Part shown: positions 45,662 to 55,479 of the stretch, in pieces
Position numbering within the stretch: position 1 is the first letter of the stretch
Layout of the letters: each line of letters starts with the position of its first letter
Source: Exiguobacterium sibiricum 7-3
Lineage (GTDB): Bacteria > Bacillota > Bacilli > Exiguobacteriales > Exiguobacteriaceae
DNA: 64,000 bases
Assembly: GCF_000620865.1 (NCBI RefSeq)
Contig: NZ_KK211190.1
Span: 695,971 to 759,970 of the forward strand
Direction of reading: 5' to 3'
The notes under the pieces: generated by a model
The model's database searches: none
The model's input: the letters and a program-made list of their open reading frames with translations, nothing else
Told to the model about the DNA's origin: nothing
Made by a program: the position numbers and the translations under genes

Positions 45662-45706
45662 AAAAAAACAGCGTTCCTTCGATTCGCAAATCGAGGTGAC
45701 GCTGTT
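45662..45706 (-). terminator. Terminator of the ferredoxin-NADP reductase gene
   Basis: AACAGCG-TTCC-TCGAT (45667) pairs with ATCGA-GGTGA-CGCTGTT (to 45706); on the minus strand a seven-T run follows. May also slow the plus-strand transcripts. Confidence 0.85.
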
Positions 45707-45718
45707 GTTCGTGATTAC

Positions 45719-46714
45719 TTAATGATTTTTCACTTTTTCGAACAGACTTGTGGAGTGTTGCGGATGACGGGCCGATGGATCAACAAGCAACTTCGCTTGG
45801 TTGACGGCAATCGGTGCTTCCCCGAAACCGGTCGCGATCAATTTGACACGACCGTCATAGGTCGCGATATCCCCACAGGCGAAGACACCGGGAATCGCTG
45901 TCTCCATCTTCGAGTTGACGCGGATCGAATTGCGTTCGAATTCGACTTCCCACTCCTTGAGCGGTCCGAGCGAGGAGACGAAACCGAAGTTACAGACGAC
46001 ATCATCGGCACCGACGACGATGACTTCATCCGTTTCGGCATGTTTGAACGTCAGCGTCTCGATGCTGTCATCACCTGTGACCGATTCGAGTGTATACGGC
46101 GTCATGACATTGACAGACGAGTTATGCAACAATTCGACTGTATGTTCATGGGCACGGAACTTATCACGTCGGTGGACGAGCGTGACCGATTTGGCGATCG
46201 GTTCGAGCATCAGTGACCAGTCGACCGCTGAATCACCGCCGCCGAGCAAGACGACTTGACGGTCTTTGAAGCGATCCATCTCGTTGACGAAGTAATGCAG
46301 GTTACTTGCTTCAAACCGTTCTGCATCGGCGACACCGAGTGGACGGGCAGCAAACGAACCGTTCCCGGCTGTCAGAATGACGGTTTTCGTATAATGTTCA
46401 CCTTTGTTCGTGACGAGACGGATTAGTCCGTCATCGAGGCGTTCGTAAGCAAGGACCGTTTCGCCGAGAACGTACGTCGGATCAAATTCATTTGCTTGTT
46501 CGAGCAGGCGATCGACTAAGTCCTGAGCCTTGACTTTCGGGAAGCCGGCAATATCGTATATATATTTTTCAGGGTAGAGCGTTGCTAATTGTCCACCGAG
46601 TTGCGGCAGACTTTCGATGACTTTCGTCTTCATTTGACGCATGCCTGAGTAAAACGCGGTGAACAGTCCGACCGGACCGCCGCCGATAATTGTGACATCA
46701 TATGGTTGGTGCAT
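45719..46714 (-). CDS. yumC: Ferredoxin/flavodoxin-NADP+ reductase, thioredoxin reductase-like type (YumC)
   Basis: 331 residues. FAD site [20 protein letters not shown] (residues 10-29), [25 protein letters not shown] site [19 protein letters not shown] (about residue 153), and [13 protein letters not shown] (about residue 278). It lacks the CxxC of thioredoxin reductase, as expected for the YumC type. Supplies electrons to ferredoxin or flavodoxin. ATG after AGGAGGGACTCAG; promoter TTGCAA-17-TATATA (46746-46774, minus). Confidence 0.92.
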   Translation of the reverse strand: MHQPYDVTIIGGGPVGLFTAFYSGMRQMKTKVIESLPQLGGQLATLYPEKYIYDIAGFPKVKAQDLVDRLLEQANEFDPTYVLGETVLAYERLDDGLIRLVTNKGEHYTKTVILTAGNGSFAARPLGVADAERFEASNLHYFVNEMDRFKDRQVVLLGGGDSAVDWSLMLEPIAKSVTLVHRRDKFRAHEHTVELLHNSSVNVMTPYTLESVTGDDSIETLTFKHAETDEVIVVGADDVVCNFGFVSSLGPLKEWEVEFERNSIRVNSKMETAIPGVFACGDIATYDGRVKLIATGFGEAPIAVNQAKLLVDPSARHPQHSTSLFEKVKNH

Positions 46715-46745
46715 CTGAGTCCCTCCTAAAGTTGGATACCCCTAT

Positions 46746-46774
46746 TATATAGGAAGAGGGGTTCCATGTTGCAA
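46746..46774 (-). promoter_or_regulatory. Promoter of yumC
   Basis: Minus strand TTGCAA (46769-46774), 17-base spacer, TATATA (46746-46751). Confidence 0.5.
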
Positions 46775-46804
46775 GTACGGGACATCTCACATTTTTTTCA
46801 GGGA

Positions 46805-46833
46805 TTGCATATTTTTACTTTGCAATCTATGAT
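46805..46833 (+). promoter_or_regulatory. Promoter of the NDH-2-like gene at 46958
   Basis: TTGCAT (46805-46810), 17-base spacer, TATGAT (46828-46833), 125 bases upstream of the start codon, divergent from yumC. Confidence 0.6.
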
Positions 46834-46957
46834 AGAAAATGGTTCAATGAACGTATAGACGTGTGAACATTATTTGAACAAAGTTTTTGAGCATTTATCT
46901 GCAATTGAATGTGAAGAAAATCACAACAAAACTATTAAGCGTAAGGGGTATCAGAAC

Positions 46958-48169
46958 ATGAACACACCAAACATTGTTATTCTTGGAGCCGGCTACGGTG
47001 GATTGATCACAGCAGTCAACCTTCAGAAAAAACTTGGCGTCGACCAAGCGAACATCACATTAATTAACAAACACGATTACCATTATCAAACAACGTGGTT
47101 GCACGAACCAGCAGCAGGTACGATGTCTGCTGAACAAGCACGTATCTATATTAACGACGTCATCAATCCTTCACGTGTCAAGCTTGTTAAAGGAATCGTC
47201 GAAAAAGTCGATACAGCAAGCAATACAGTGAAACTTGTCGACGGTGGAACAGTCCCTTACGATTATGTCGTCGTGGCACTCGGTGGAGTCCCTGAAACAT
47301 TCGGCATCAAAGGGTTGAAAGAGAATGCTCTAACAATCAGTTCATTGAACAGTGTCCGGAAAATCAAGGAACACATCGATTACTCATTCGCAGAGTATAA
47401 AACGACAGGTTCAACAAACCGTTCACTCTTGACGATCGTCGTCGGTGGTGCCGGATTTACGGGAATCGAATTCATGGGTGAACTCGTCAACCGGATTCCT
47501 GAACTTTGCAAACAATATGATATCCCACGCGAACTCGTTCGTGTCGTCAATATTGAAGCGGCTCCAACGGTCCTTCCTGGATTTGATGCGGATCTCGTCA
47601 ACTACGCACACAAATGGCTTGAGCGCCAAGGCATCGAGTTCAAACTCGGTAACGGCATCAAGGAATGTGCACCGGGCAGCGTGACATTCGGACCGCTCCA
47701 AGGTGAAACAACAGAAACAATCGAAGCGAACACAATCATCTGGACAGGTGGCGTCAGTGGTAACCCGGTTGTTGCAGCATCTGGCTTTGAAGCGATGCGT
47801 AACCGTGTCGTCGTCGCAGAAGATCTCCGTGTTCCTGGACATGAGAATGTCTTCATGATTGGTGACTGTTCAGCGGTTATGGATCCGAACTCGAACCGTC
47901 CGTACCCACCAACTGCGCAAATCGCAACACAGCAGGCACACAAAGTGGCTGAAAACATTGCAGCCTTAATCAGTGGACGTCAAACATCGACATTCACATA
48001 TGAAAACAAAGGAACTGTCGCTTCACTTGGTCATAAAGATGGAATCGGCATGGTCTTCGGTAAGAAGATTTACGGCCGTAACGCATCGTTTATGAAAAAA
48101 GTCATCGACAACAAACATTTCCTTGAGCTTAAAAAGATTGGTCTTGCCATCAAAAAAGGTAAATTCTAA
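46958..48169 (+). CDS. Type II NADH dehydrogenase-like oxidoreductase (YumB-like)
   Basis: 403 residues. FAD site IVILGAGYGGLITAVNLQKK (residues 5-24), NAD site LTIVVGGAGFTGIEFMGEL (about residues 156-174), ENVFMIGDCSAVMDPNSNRP (about residues 295-314), then PPTAQIATQQAHKVAENI typical of NDH-2. The C-terminus is basic and amphipathic, fitting peripheral membrane binding. Non-proton-pumping entry of NADH electrons to menaquinone. ATG 46958 after AAGGGG; the open frame from 46874 is leader. Confidence 0.9.
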   Translation: MNTPNIVILGAGYGGLITAVNLQKKLGVDQANITLINKHDYHYQTTWLHEPAAGTMSAEQARIYINDVINPSRVKLVKGIVEKVDTASNTVKLVDGGTVPYDYVVVALGGVPETFGIKGLKENALTISSLNSVRKIKEHIDYSFAEYKTTGSTNRSLLTIVVGGAGFTGIEFMGELVNRIPELCKQYDIPRELVRVVNIEAAPTVLPGFDADLVNYAHKWLERQGIEFKLGNGIKECAPGSVTFGPLQGETTETIEANTIIWTGGVSGNPVVAASGFEAMRNRVVVAEDLRVPGHENVFMIGDCSAVMDPNSNRPYPPTAQIATQQAHKVAENIAALISGRQTSTFTYENKGTVASLGHKDGIGMVFGKKIYGRNASFMKKVIDNKHFLELKKIGLAIKKGKF

Positions 48170-48180
48170 GTTCACGTTTT

Positions 48181-48213
48181 AGGCAAATGTACACTCGTGC
48201 ATTTGCCTTTTTT
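48181..48213 (+). terminator. Terminator after the YumB-like gene
   Basis: AGGCAAATG (48181-48189) pairs with CATTTGCCT (48200-48208), then T6. Confidence 0.92.
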
Positions 48214-48250
48214 GTCGGTTATACTAAAAGAGATTTAAAGGGGGAACATT

Positions 48251-48568
48251 ATGCATATCATTCAAGCCGTGATCGGGAGCGTTCTTTATCTCGTCATGTT
48301 CTTTAGTATCGGTTTTATCTTAAACATGTTATTACGCAGTACGTGGATCATGCTTGTCCTTTATCCGATCATCATCATCATGATGATTGATAACCAGTCG
48401 ACACTTGATTATTTCACGAATGCGCGTGAAGCGATTCCGAAACTCGGGGAACGAATCATGGGTCTGCAGACGGCAGACATCACGATGTTCGTAGCCGGTC
48501 TTGCCGGAATCATCATCGCCGGGATGTCCATTCGTTTCCTGCGTAAGAGCGGTTACCAAATGTTTTAA
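48251..48568 (+). CDS. YuiB-like small membrane protein
   Basis: 105 residues with three hydrophobic segments (about residues 5-30, 33-47, 78-95). It follows the YumB-like gene as yuiB does in B. subtilis. Function unknown. ATG after AAAGGGGGAACATT. Confidence 0.75.
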   Translation: MHIIQAVIGSVLYLVMFFSIGFILNMLLRSTWIMLVLYPIIIIMMIDNQSTLDYFTNAREAIPKLGERIMGLQTADITMFVAGLAGIIIAGMSIRFLRKSGYQMF

Positions 48569-48595
48569 AGTCTACTTGAGTGAGTAGGCTTTTTT
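48568..48595 (+). terminator. Terminator after the YuiB-like gene
   Basis: AGTCTACT (48569-48576) pairs with AGTAGGCT (48583-48590, one mismatch), then T6. Confidence 0.8.
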
Positions 48596-48669
48596 AGTAT
48601 GTGAAAACACGTTATAATAAAAACAGTGTCTTTTAAAAAATGTGTAAGAGCAGATAGGGTTGAGAGCGA

Positions 48670-49527
48670 ATGGATAAACAAATGTACCACGTTATCAAAG
48701 TCTTGAATAATAATGTCGTCATTTGTTCGACTGGTGCCAACCAGGAAGTCATTATCCTCGCAAAAGGGATTGGCTTCGGTCGGAAGCCAGGCGATCAACT
48801 AACGGATCTTGAAAAGCTAGAAAAAGTATATACGTTAAAGGATAAAGACGAACAAGCGCAGTACAAGGCGCTTGTCGGACATCTGGATGAAAACTTCATC
48901 GCCTTGATGAATGAGATCGTCTCCATGATCGAAACACGGTTCGGGAAACGGGTTGACGAACACATTCATATCGGATTGACGGATCATTTGACGTTTACAT
49001 TCAAGCGCCTTGAACAAGGGATGGAAGTGACGAATCCATTTCTTGCGGAAACCGAAGCGTTGTATCCGGAAGAATATGCGCTGGCGGAAGAAATCGTTGA
49101 ATTCATTAGTGCTGAAATGAATTTTTATTTACCGCCGGCCGAAACCGGATTTATTGCACTTCATATCCATTCGGCGACGAACTTCAAAGATGTCCTTGAA
49201 GTTAACCGACACCATCAATTGGTCGGACTGATTGCCAGTCATATCGAACAACGTCTGCAAATCAAAATCGACCGAAAATCACTGGATTATAAGCGTTTAA
49301 TCCGGCACCTGCGTTCAGCAATTGAAAGGGTTTCCAATGGGGAGTACCTAGAGGCGCCAGAAAAAGTAGAAAAGCTATTGCGCGAAGAATATCCGCTGTG
49401 CTATGATACTGCTTGGGAGCTGATGTCCATCATGGAACGTCAGTTGAAGAAAGCGGTACCGCGCGGTGAAGCGACGTATCTTACGATGCATCTGCAACGC
49501 TTAGTGCAGTACGATTTAGGTAAATGA
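48670..49527 (+). CDS. glcT: BglG/SacY-family antiterminator GlcT
   Basis: RNA-binding antiterminator for the glucose PTS. N-terminal CAT domain (residues 1-60; MYHVIKVLNNNVVICSTG, then KGIGFGRKPGDQL) followed by two PRD domains with phosphorylatable histidines: DEHIHIGLTDHLTF (about residue 97) and GFIALHIHSAT in PRD1; RHLRSAIERV and ATYLTMHLQRL in PRD2. 285 residues. Without glucose, EIIGlc phosphorylates and inactivates it. A consensus target hairpin lies 12 bases past its stop. A TATAAT box is at 48612-48617. Confidence 0.93.
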   Translation: MDKQMYHVIKVLNNNVVICSTGANQEVIILAKGIGFGRKPGDQLTDLEKLEKVYTLKDKDEQAQYKALVGHLDENFIALMNEIVSMIETRFGKRVDEHIHIGLTDHLTFTFKRLEQGMEVTNPFLAETEALYPEEYALAEEIVEFISAEMNFYLPPAETGFIALHIHSATNFKDVLEVNRHHQLVGLIASHIEQRLQIKIDRKSLDYKRLIRHLRSAIERVSNGEYLEAPEKVEKLLREEYPLCYDTAWELMSIMERQLKKAVPRGEATYLTMHLQRLVQYDLGK

Positions 49528-49539
49528 CCGCACGGACTA

Positions 49540-49655
49540 CGTGTTACTGATACGATCAGGCATGAGTGGGATGTCGGGCAAGATGATTTATTTCCGTTTC
49601 TATTTTTACGGGATAAGTGTATTTTGTCTACAATCCGCTTGTGCCTGATTTTTTT
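49540..49655 (+). promoter_or_regulatory. RAT antiterminator target and overlapping terminator before ptsG
   Basis: The segment 49540-49568 (GTGTTACTGATACGATCAGG then CATGAGTG) closely resembles GlcT-type RAT sequences. Its 3' half ATCAGGCA (49555-49562) pairs alternatively with TGCCTGAT (49642-49649), followed by T7, as a terminator with a loop of about 80 bases. GlcT binding to the RAT hairpin would prevent the terminator. Any ptsG promoter must lie within the glcT end, or ptsG is read through from glcT. Confidence 0.88.
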
Positions 49656-49748
49656 CTGTAAAAATCGGTCGGATGTCTGACTTTTTTTCAACCCGTCATT
49701 GGTATTATTCATTATTTTTAGTTTTTACATCAAAAGGAGGAAACACAC

Positions 49749-51272
49749 ATGTTCAAACAGATTTTTGCTGTTCTTCAACGTGTTGGTAAAGCGTTGATGC
49801 TTCCTGTTGCGATTTTGCCTGCTGCCGGGATCTTACTTGGATTCGGTAACGCGATGCAAAATCCGAACTTGACGTCAAAACTCGAGTTCTTAAAAAATGA
49901 TGCAATCATCAAGGTTGCAAAATTGATGGAAGCAGCCGGGGATATCATCTTCGGTAACTTAGCACTCTTATTCGCGGTCGGTGTCGCGATCGGATTAGCA
50001 GGAGACGGCGCTGCCGGACTTGCTGCCATCGTCGGATTCCTGATCATGAACAAAACAATGAGCGTTTGGCTCGGCGTTACACCAGAAATGGTCGCTAACG
50101 GACAAGGGTACGCAAACGTACTCGGAATTCCAACACTTCAAACAGGTGTCTTCGGTGGTATCATCATCGGTTTAATCGCAGCCTGGGCCTACGGGAAGTA
50201 TCATAATCTCGAATTGCCGCAATTCCTCGGATTCTTCGCAGGAAAACGTTTCGTTCCAATCGTTACAGCAGTCGTTTCATTATTCGCAGGTCTTGTACTT
50301 GTTTTCGTTTGGCCGTTCGCTCAAGACGGGTTGAACACATTCTCCCACTTCATGATGGAGAAGAACCCAACACTTGCAGCATTCGTCTTTGGTCTCATTG
50401 AACGTTCATTGATTCCATTCGGTCTTCACCATATCTTCTATGCACCATTCTGGTTCGAGTTCGGTTCGTACACGAACAAAGCCGGTACAGTTGTTCATGG
50501 TGACCAAGCAATCTTCTTCGCACAGTTAAAAGATAACGTTGCACTAACAGCTGGTACGTTCATGACTGGTAAATTCCCGTTCATGATGTTCGGTCTTCCA
50601 GCAGCAGCACTTGCTATGTACCATGAAGCACGCCCAGAGCGTCGCGCTGTTGTTGGTGGTCTTCTTGGATCAGCAGCACTTACAGCTTTCTTGACAGGTA
50701 TCACAGAGCCAATCGAATTCGCGTTCTTGTTCGTTGCTCCGATCTTGTTCGCAGTTCACGCAGTCTTCGCAGGTCTTTCGTTCATGACAATGCAACTCTT
50801 GAACGTTAAAATCGGTATGACATTCTCAGGTGGATTGATTGACTTCCTTCTCTTCGGTGTCCTTCCAGGACGCACGCAGTGGTGGCTCGTCATCGTCGTC
50901 GGTCTTGTTCTTGCAGTTGTTTACTACGTCGGATTCCGTTTCGCAATCCGCAAGTTCAACTTGAAAACACCAGGTCGTGAAGACGAAGTCCAAGAGACAT
51001 CAATGGCTCAAGGTTCTGAACTCGCAGCAGGTATTCTGGATGCACTTGGTTCTGAATCAAACATCAAACACCTTGACGCATGTATCACACGTCTTCGTGT
51101 TGAAGTTCTTGATAAATCAAAAGTTGACAAAAATGAGTTGAAAAAATTAGGTGCTGCAGGAGTTCTTGAAGTTGGTAACAACGTTCAAGCGATCTACGGA
51201 CCGAAATCAGATAACATTAAATCTGAGATTCAAGCTGTCATCGCATCACGTAAACAAGAAAAATCAGTCTAA
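49749..51272 (+). CDS. ptsG: PTS glucose-type transporter EIICB (first copy)
   Basis: 507 residues. EIIC membrane domain (about residues 1-400) with [20 protein letters not shown] (about residues 214-233) and [22 protein letters not shown] domain at the end with phosphorylated cysteine in [14 protein letters not shown] (about residue 447). No EIIA domain, so it needs EIIA from another protein, perhaps the next gene product. ATG after AAAGGAGG. Expression controlled by the GlcT target just upstream. Confidence 0.9.
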   Translation: MFKQIFAVLQRVGKALMLPVAILPAAGILLGFGNAMQNPNLTSKLEFLKNDAIIKVAKLMEAAGDIIFGNLALLFAVGVAIGLAGDGAAGLAAIVGFLIMNKTMSVWLGVTPEMVANGQGYANVLGIPTLQTGVFGGIIIGLIAAWAYGKYHNLELPQFLGFFAGKRFVPIVTAVVSLFAGLVLVFVWPFAQDGLNTFSHFMMEKNPTLAAFVFGLIERSLIPFGLHHIFYAPFWFEFGSYTNKAGTVVHGDQAIFFAQLKDNVALTAGTFMTGKFPFMMFGLPAAALAMYHEARPERRAVVGGLLGSAALTAFLTGITEPIEFAFLFVAPILFAVHAVFAGLSFMTMQLLNVKIGMTFSGGLIDFLLFGVLPGRTQWWLVIVVGLVLAVVYYVGFRFAIRKFNLKTPGREDEVQETSMAQGSELAAGILDALGSESNIKHLDACITRLRVEVLDKSKVDKNELKKLGAAGVLEVGNNVQAIYGPKSDNIKSEIQAVIASRKQEKSV

Positions 51273-51280
51273 TGATTGAA

Positions 51281-51314
51281 AGAGCTTTCCCGATTTGGGA
51301 AGGCTCTTTTTTTT
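51281..51314 (+). terminator. Terminator after the first ptsG
   Basis: AGAGCTTTCCC (51281-51291) pairs with GGGAAGGCTCT (51297-51307, one G-U), then eight T. It separates the two PTS genes into separate units. Confidence 0.92.
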
Positions 51315-51405
51315 GTGAAAATAAACATCAGGCAAATAGTTTTGCGTGAGAAACATTAAGGGTATGAAGTAAGTAGTTTGGTTAAAAAAAGGAGGGAAAT
51401 CACTG

Positions 51406-53499
51406 ATGTGGAAAAATGTGTTCGGTGTGTTGCAACGGATCGGTAAAGCCTTGATGTTACCGGTTGCGATCCTACCGGCAGCGGGGCTTCTCCTGGCGTT
51501 TGGTACGGCGTTTCAAAACCCGAATCTGACGCAGTATCTTCCGTTTCTCGAAAATGACGCACTGGTCGTCATTTGGCGGGTTATGCAGGATGCCGGGGAT
51601 ATCATCTTTGCCAATCTAGGATTATTGTTTGCCGTCGGGGTCGCGATTGGTCTTGCGAATGGTGAAGGGGTCGCAGGGTTAGCCGCGATTGTTGGATTCT
51701 TGATCATGAACAAAGTTATCAGCTCATTTTTACAGATTACGCCGGAAAAGATTACAGAAGCACAAAAATCGAGTGACTTATCGTATGCGACTGTCTTAGG
51801 AATTCCGACCCTGCAAATGGGGGTGTTCGGAGGGATCATCGCCGGATTAATTGCGGCGTACAGCTATAATAAATTCTTTAAAATTAAATTACCTGATTTC
51901 CTTGGATTCTTTGCCGGTAAACGGTTTGTCCCAATTGCTACAGCGCTATTCAGTTTAGTCGCTGGTTTTGCGTTGTCCTATATTTGGCCGCCGATCGGGA
52001 CGGGCATCAATACGTTCTCGAAAACGATCATCGAATCAAATGAAACGTTATCTGCCTTCATCTTTGGATTAGTTGAACGTTCTCTCATTCCGTTTGGTCT
52101 CCACCATATTTGGTATTCAAGTTTCTGGTTCCAGTTCGGTGAATATACCGACAAGGCGGGCAATATCGTCAACGGGGATCAGCGGATTTTCTTTGCCCAG
52201 TTAAAAGACGGCGTTCCGTTCACAGCCGGAACATACATGACCGGGAAATATCCGTTCATGATGTTTGGACTTCCTGCTGCCTGTCTGGCAATGTATCATA
52301 CTGTTGCGAAGGATCGCCGGAAAGCCGTTGAAGGGTTATACTTCTCGGCTGCCCTGACCTCTTTCCTGACAGGGATCACTGAGCCTGTTGAGTTCTCATT
52401 TGTTTTCGTTGCACCATTATTGTTTGCAGTCCATGCTGTTTTTGCCGGATTATCCTTCATGATCATGGACATTTTGAACGTCAAGATCGGGATGACTTTC
52501 TCCGGAGGACTGATTGACTACACGTTGTTCGGTATTTTACCAAACCGGACTTCCTGGTGGCTCGTCATCCCGGTTGGTCTCGTATTCGCCGTCATTTATT
52601 ACTTTGGTTTCCGTTTCGTCATCCAGAAATTTGATCTGAAGATTCCTGGACGCGAAGCGATTCAGGAAGGTGCTGCCGCATCGACGACGACGGCTGGCGA
52701 ACTGCCGTATGAAATTCTCCAAGCGTTTGGCGGGGCTTCAAACATCAAACACTTGGATGCCTGTATTACACGACTCCGGATTACCGTTAATGATAAATCA
52801 GGTGTCAACAAAGATCGCTTGAAACAGTTGGGTGCTGCCGGTGTCCTCGAAGTCGGGGATAATGTCCAGGCAATCTTTGGTCCGAAATCAGATGGTATTA
52901 AGACCGAGATGGCAGAAATTATGAACGACCCGAACTATCAACCACCTGCTAAACCGGAAGCCGATCCGATTCCACAAGTCCCGACAGGAGCGGAAGCGCG
53001 GACCGATGACCGGTCAGGCTTAGCCGGAACAGATGGTGCATATGTTCCGAGTGAAGGATACGTCTCGCCACTCAGTGGTGTGATTCGTTCACTCGATGAC
53101 GTTCCGGATCAAGTCTTCTCCGGACGGATGATGGGTGACGGTTATGCGATTGAGCCGACAGAAGGGTACGTCGTTTCTCCTGTTTCCGGTGAAATCACGA
53201 CGTTCTTCCCAACGAAACACGCGATTGGTATTCTTGCCGATAATGGAGATGAAATCCTGATTCATATCGGTATTGATACAGTATCACTTGAAGGAAAAGG
53301 ATTTGAAGCGCTAGCGAAGGCAGGGGATCGGGTCGAACCGGGTTCACCGTTGCTGAACGTTGATCTAGAACAAATCCGACCGCTTGTCCCATCACTCCTG
53401 ACACCGATTATCGTCACGAACAGCGGCGACCGGAAAGTTTCGGTCGATGTCGGGAAAACAGTTGAAGCCGGTGAAAAGATTTCGTATGACATTAAATAA
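51406..53499 (+). CDS. PTS glucose transporter EIICBA (second copy)
   Basis: 697 residues. EIIC (about 1-420) with [24 protein letters not shown] with cysteine in [14 protein letters not shown] (about residue 450); a Pro/Ala-rich linker (about 508-545); and a full EIIA-Crr domain (about 550-690) with its phospho-histidine in [19 protein letters not shown]. Closely similar to the preceding protein in EIICB but carries its own EIIA. ATG after AAAGGAGGGAAATCACTG. No RAT was seen upstream, so its control differs from the first copy. Sugar specificity (glucose or an amino sugar) is uncertain. Confidence 0.9.
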   Translation: MWKNVFGVLQRIGKALMLPVAILPAAGLLLAFGTAFQNPNLTQYLPFLENDALVVIWRVMQDAGDIIFANLGLLFAVGVAIGLANGEGVAGLAAIVGFLIMNKVISSFLQITPEKITEAQKSSDLSYATVLGIPTLQMGVFGGIIAGLIAAYSYNKFFKIKLPDFLGFFAGKRFVPIATALFSLVAGFALSYIWPPIGTGINTFSKTIIESNETLSAFIFGLVERSLIPFGLHHIWYSSFWFQFGEYTDKAGNIVNGDQRIFFAQLKDGVPFTAGTYMTGKYPFMMFGLPAACLAMYHTVAKDRRKAVEGLYFSAALTSFLTGITEPVEFSFVFVAPLLFAVHAVFAGLSFMIMDILNVKIGMTFSGGLIDYTLFGILPNRTSWWLVIPVGLVFAVIYYFGFRFVIQKFDLKIPGREAIQEGAAASTTTAGELPYEILQAFGGASNIKHLDACITRLRITVNDKSGVNKDRLKQLGAAGVLEVGDNVQAIFGPKSDGIKTEMAEIMNDPNYQPPAKPEADPIPQVPTGAEARTDDRSGLAGTDGAYVPSEGYVSPLSGVIRSLDDVPDQVFSGRMMGDGYAIEPTEGYVVSPVSGEITTFFPTKHAIGILADNGDEILIHIGIDTVSLEGKGFEALAKAGDRVEPGSPLLNVDLEQIRPLVPSLLTPIIVTNSGDRKVSVDVGKTVEAGEKISYDIK

Positions 53500-53513
53500 G
53501 AATTGATACGATA

Positions 53514-53547
53514 AACACGATTCCATTTTTGGGGAATCGTGTTTTTT
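53514..53547 (+). terminator. Terminator after EIICBA
   Basis: AACACGATTCC (53514-53524) pairs with GGAATCGTGTT (53532-53542), then T. Confidence 0.9.
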
Positions 53548-53649
53548 ACATACAGCGAACATTTAACGATGAGATTTTGCACATACGATGATACAATGAA
53601 TAAGCTATTATGAAGATTAGCTATTTTTTGAAAAGAAAGAGGTGAGTCG

Positions 53650-55161
53650 ATGGCTACGACTTCGACGAAAACACGCTACGTCGTGTTAGGGTTATTGATC
53701 GGGATTTTGGTAGCGGCAATGGATAATACCATCGTTGCGACTGCGATGCCGACAATCGTCAGTGAATTAAACGGTTTTGATCAATATGCATGGGTCACAT
53801 CGGCCTACATGATTGCGACTGTGGCCGGGATGCCGATTTTTGGTAAATTGAGTGATATGTACGGTCGGAAACGATTCTTCCTATTTGGAATGTTACTGTT
53901 CATAGCAGGAAGCATTCTTTGCGGGATGGCCGACTCGATTGTTGAACTTTCCGTTTATCGTGCCGTTCAAGGTTTGGGTGGCGGTGCTTTAATGCCAATC
54001 GCCTTTACCATCATCTTTGATATTTTTCCGCCTGAAAAACGCGGGAAAGTCAGTGGATTGTTTGGGGCCGTCTTCGGAATTTCAAGTATCTTTGGTCCGT
54101 TACTTGGGGCCGTATTAACGGATGCGATCAACTGGCGTTGGGTCTTTTATATCAATATTCCGCTAGGGATTTTGGCATTAACACTCGTTTCCCTGTTTTA
54201 CAAGGAGTCACCGGTGCATCGGACACAAAAAATCGATTATGCTGGAGCCGTGACGTTGGTTGCCGGACTTGTCCTATTTTTGCTGGCACTTGAAATGGGT
54301 GGAAAGGATTATGCGTGGAACTCACCGCAAATCCTTGGTTTGTTTGGAGCGGCTCTCGTTGCCTTCATCATTTTTGGCTTCATCGAACGTCGCGCAGCCG
54401 ATCCGGTCATCACGTTCAGTTTATTTAGACGGCAATTGTTTGCAGCGACACAAGGCGTAGCCTTCTTTTACGGATTCGTCTTCATCTCTGCCAGTGTCTT
54501 TATTCCAATCTTTGTCCAAGGTGTATTTGGTGGCAGTGCGACCAACTCGGGTCTGATTTTGATGCCGATGCTGATTGCATCCGTCGTCTCGGCCCAACTT
54601 GGTGGAAGATTACCGAATAAATACGGATTCCGGAATGTTATGCTCGTTTCGGCAGTCTTCTTCTTGTTAGGGGTCTATCTGTTAAGCACGATGTCCCTTG
54701 AAACATCGAGAACAGCCATCACGATTTACATGATTATTTTAGGTTTTGGTGTCGGATTCAGCTTCTCTTTACTCAACTTGGCAAGTATCAACGGGATTGA
54801 GATGCAGCGTCGGGGAGCCGCTACTTCGATGGGATCAACGTTCCGAACGATTGGGATGACGCTCGGCGTAACAGTTCTTGGAATTGTTCAATCACGGACG
54901 TTTTCATCGACAATCAGTGAACAGTTGCCGGGTGGCAATGCACCGGATGGCGGACAATTCCCGACGGCTTCAGCCCTTGCGAAGATGCCGCCGGAAGTAG
55001 CGAATGCCATCAAGTCATCACTTGCGGAATCGATTTCGTCGGTCTATTTGTGGGCCTTGATTCCAGCAGTGCTCGGCGTTATCTTTGTCTTCTTGATGGG
55101 GAATGAACGACCAACCTTAAAAGAAGGACAAGGCGAACGACCGAAAACAAAGCAAGCATAA
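53650..55161 (+). CDS. MFS multidrug exporter, DHA2 (EmrB/QacA) family
   Basis: 503 residues and about 14 membrane segments. Motif D1 VAAMDNTIVATAMPTIVSEL (about residues 21-40), motif A KLSDMYGRKRFFLFG (about residue 73), motif C region GAVFGISSIFGPLLGAVL (about residue 139). Drug:H+ antiporter by family; substrate unknown. ATG after AAAGAGGTGAGTCG. Its 3' end is followed by repeat copy 3. Confidence 0.88.
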   Translation: MATTSTKTRYVVLGLLIGILVAAMDNTIVATAMPTIVSELNGFDQYAWVTSAYMIATVAGMPIFGKLSDMYGRKRFFLFGMLLFIAGSILCGMADSIVELSVYRAVQGLGGGALMPIAFTIIFDIFPPEKRGKVSGLFGAVFGISSIFGPLLGAVLTDAINWRWVFYINIPLGILALTLVSLFYKESPVHRTQKIDYAGAVTLVAGLVLFLLALEMGGKDYAWNSPQILGLFGAALVAFIIFGFIERRAADPVITFSLFRRQLFAATQGVAFFYGFVFISASVFIPIFVQGVFGGSATNSGLILMPMLIASVVSAQLGGRLPNKYGFRNVMLVSAVFFLLGVYLLSTMSLETSRTAITIYMIILGFGVGFSFSLLNLASINGIEMQRRGAATSMGSTFRTIGMTLGVTVLGIVQSRTFSSTISEQLPGGNAPDGGQFPTASALAKMPPEVANAIKSSLAESISSVYLWALIPAVLGVIFVFLMGNERPTLKEGQGERPKTKQA

Positions 55162-55191
55162 AAAGAAGATCAACGAACAAAATTTGACTCA

Positions 55192-55350
55192 AAAGAAATC
55201 ATTTGGATATGCACTCGCTTTCCTCAGGCGAGACACAAGCCAGTTTTCCTGCCCCGTTTGGACAGGAAAGCGGGTCTTGTTTGTCTCTGACAGCGCAGTT
55301 TACATCTGCGCTTTTTCCTGTAGGAGTCTCGTGCATCAAAAGATTTCTTT
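55192..55350 (+). repeat. Structured dispersed repeat, copy 3
   Basis: About 159 bases, same block order as copy 1. Pairings: outer AAAGAAATC (55192) with GATTTCTTT (55342); ATGCAC (55209) with GTGCAT (55331); GAGAC-N-CAAG (55230) with CTTG-NNN-GTCTC (55276); TTTCCTG (55245) with CAGGAAA (55263); AGCGCAG (55292) with CTGCGCT (55306). Outer and inner stem sequences differ from copy 1 yet remain complementary. Accounts for most of the gap 55162-55479. Confidence 0.85.
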
Positions 55351-55363
55351 AAAGCAAAAACAG

Positions 55364-55394
55364 AGGGACGGATTTTAAAATCCGTCCCTTATTT
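55364..55394 (+). terminator. Perfect hairpin after repeat copy 3
   Basis: AGGGACGGATTTT (55364-55376) is followed directly by its complement AAAATCCGTCCCT (55377-55389) and a short T-rich tail. Probable terminator of the MDR gene transcript. Confidence 0.7.
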
Positions 55395-55440
55395 GTGTTG
55401 CACAATACTAGAGAGAAGCAGTAACTTCTTTTGACGCGAC

Positions 55441-55469
55441 AAAAAAACACGTCCCGAGATGGGACGTGT
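55441..55469 (-). terminator. Terminator of ptsI
   Basis: ACACGTCCC (55447-55455) pairs with GGGACGTGT (55461-55469); seven T follow on the minus strand. Confidence 0.9.
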
Positions 55470-55479
55470 CCGAAACACC

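Noticed and set aside
46858-46890. Rex site before the NDH-2-like gene
   Set aside because: GTGAAC and TGAACA lie near each other, but as direct rather than inverted repeats, so they do not fit the TTGTGAA/TTCACAA pattern.
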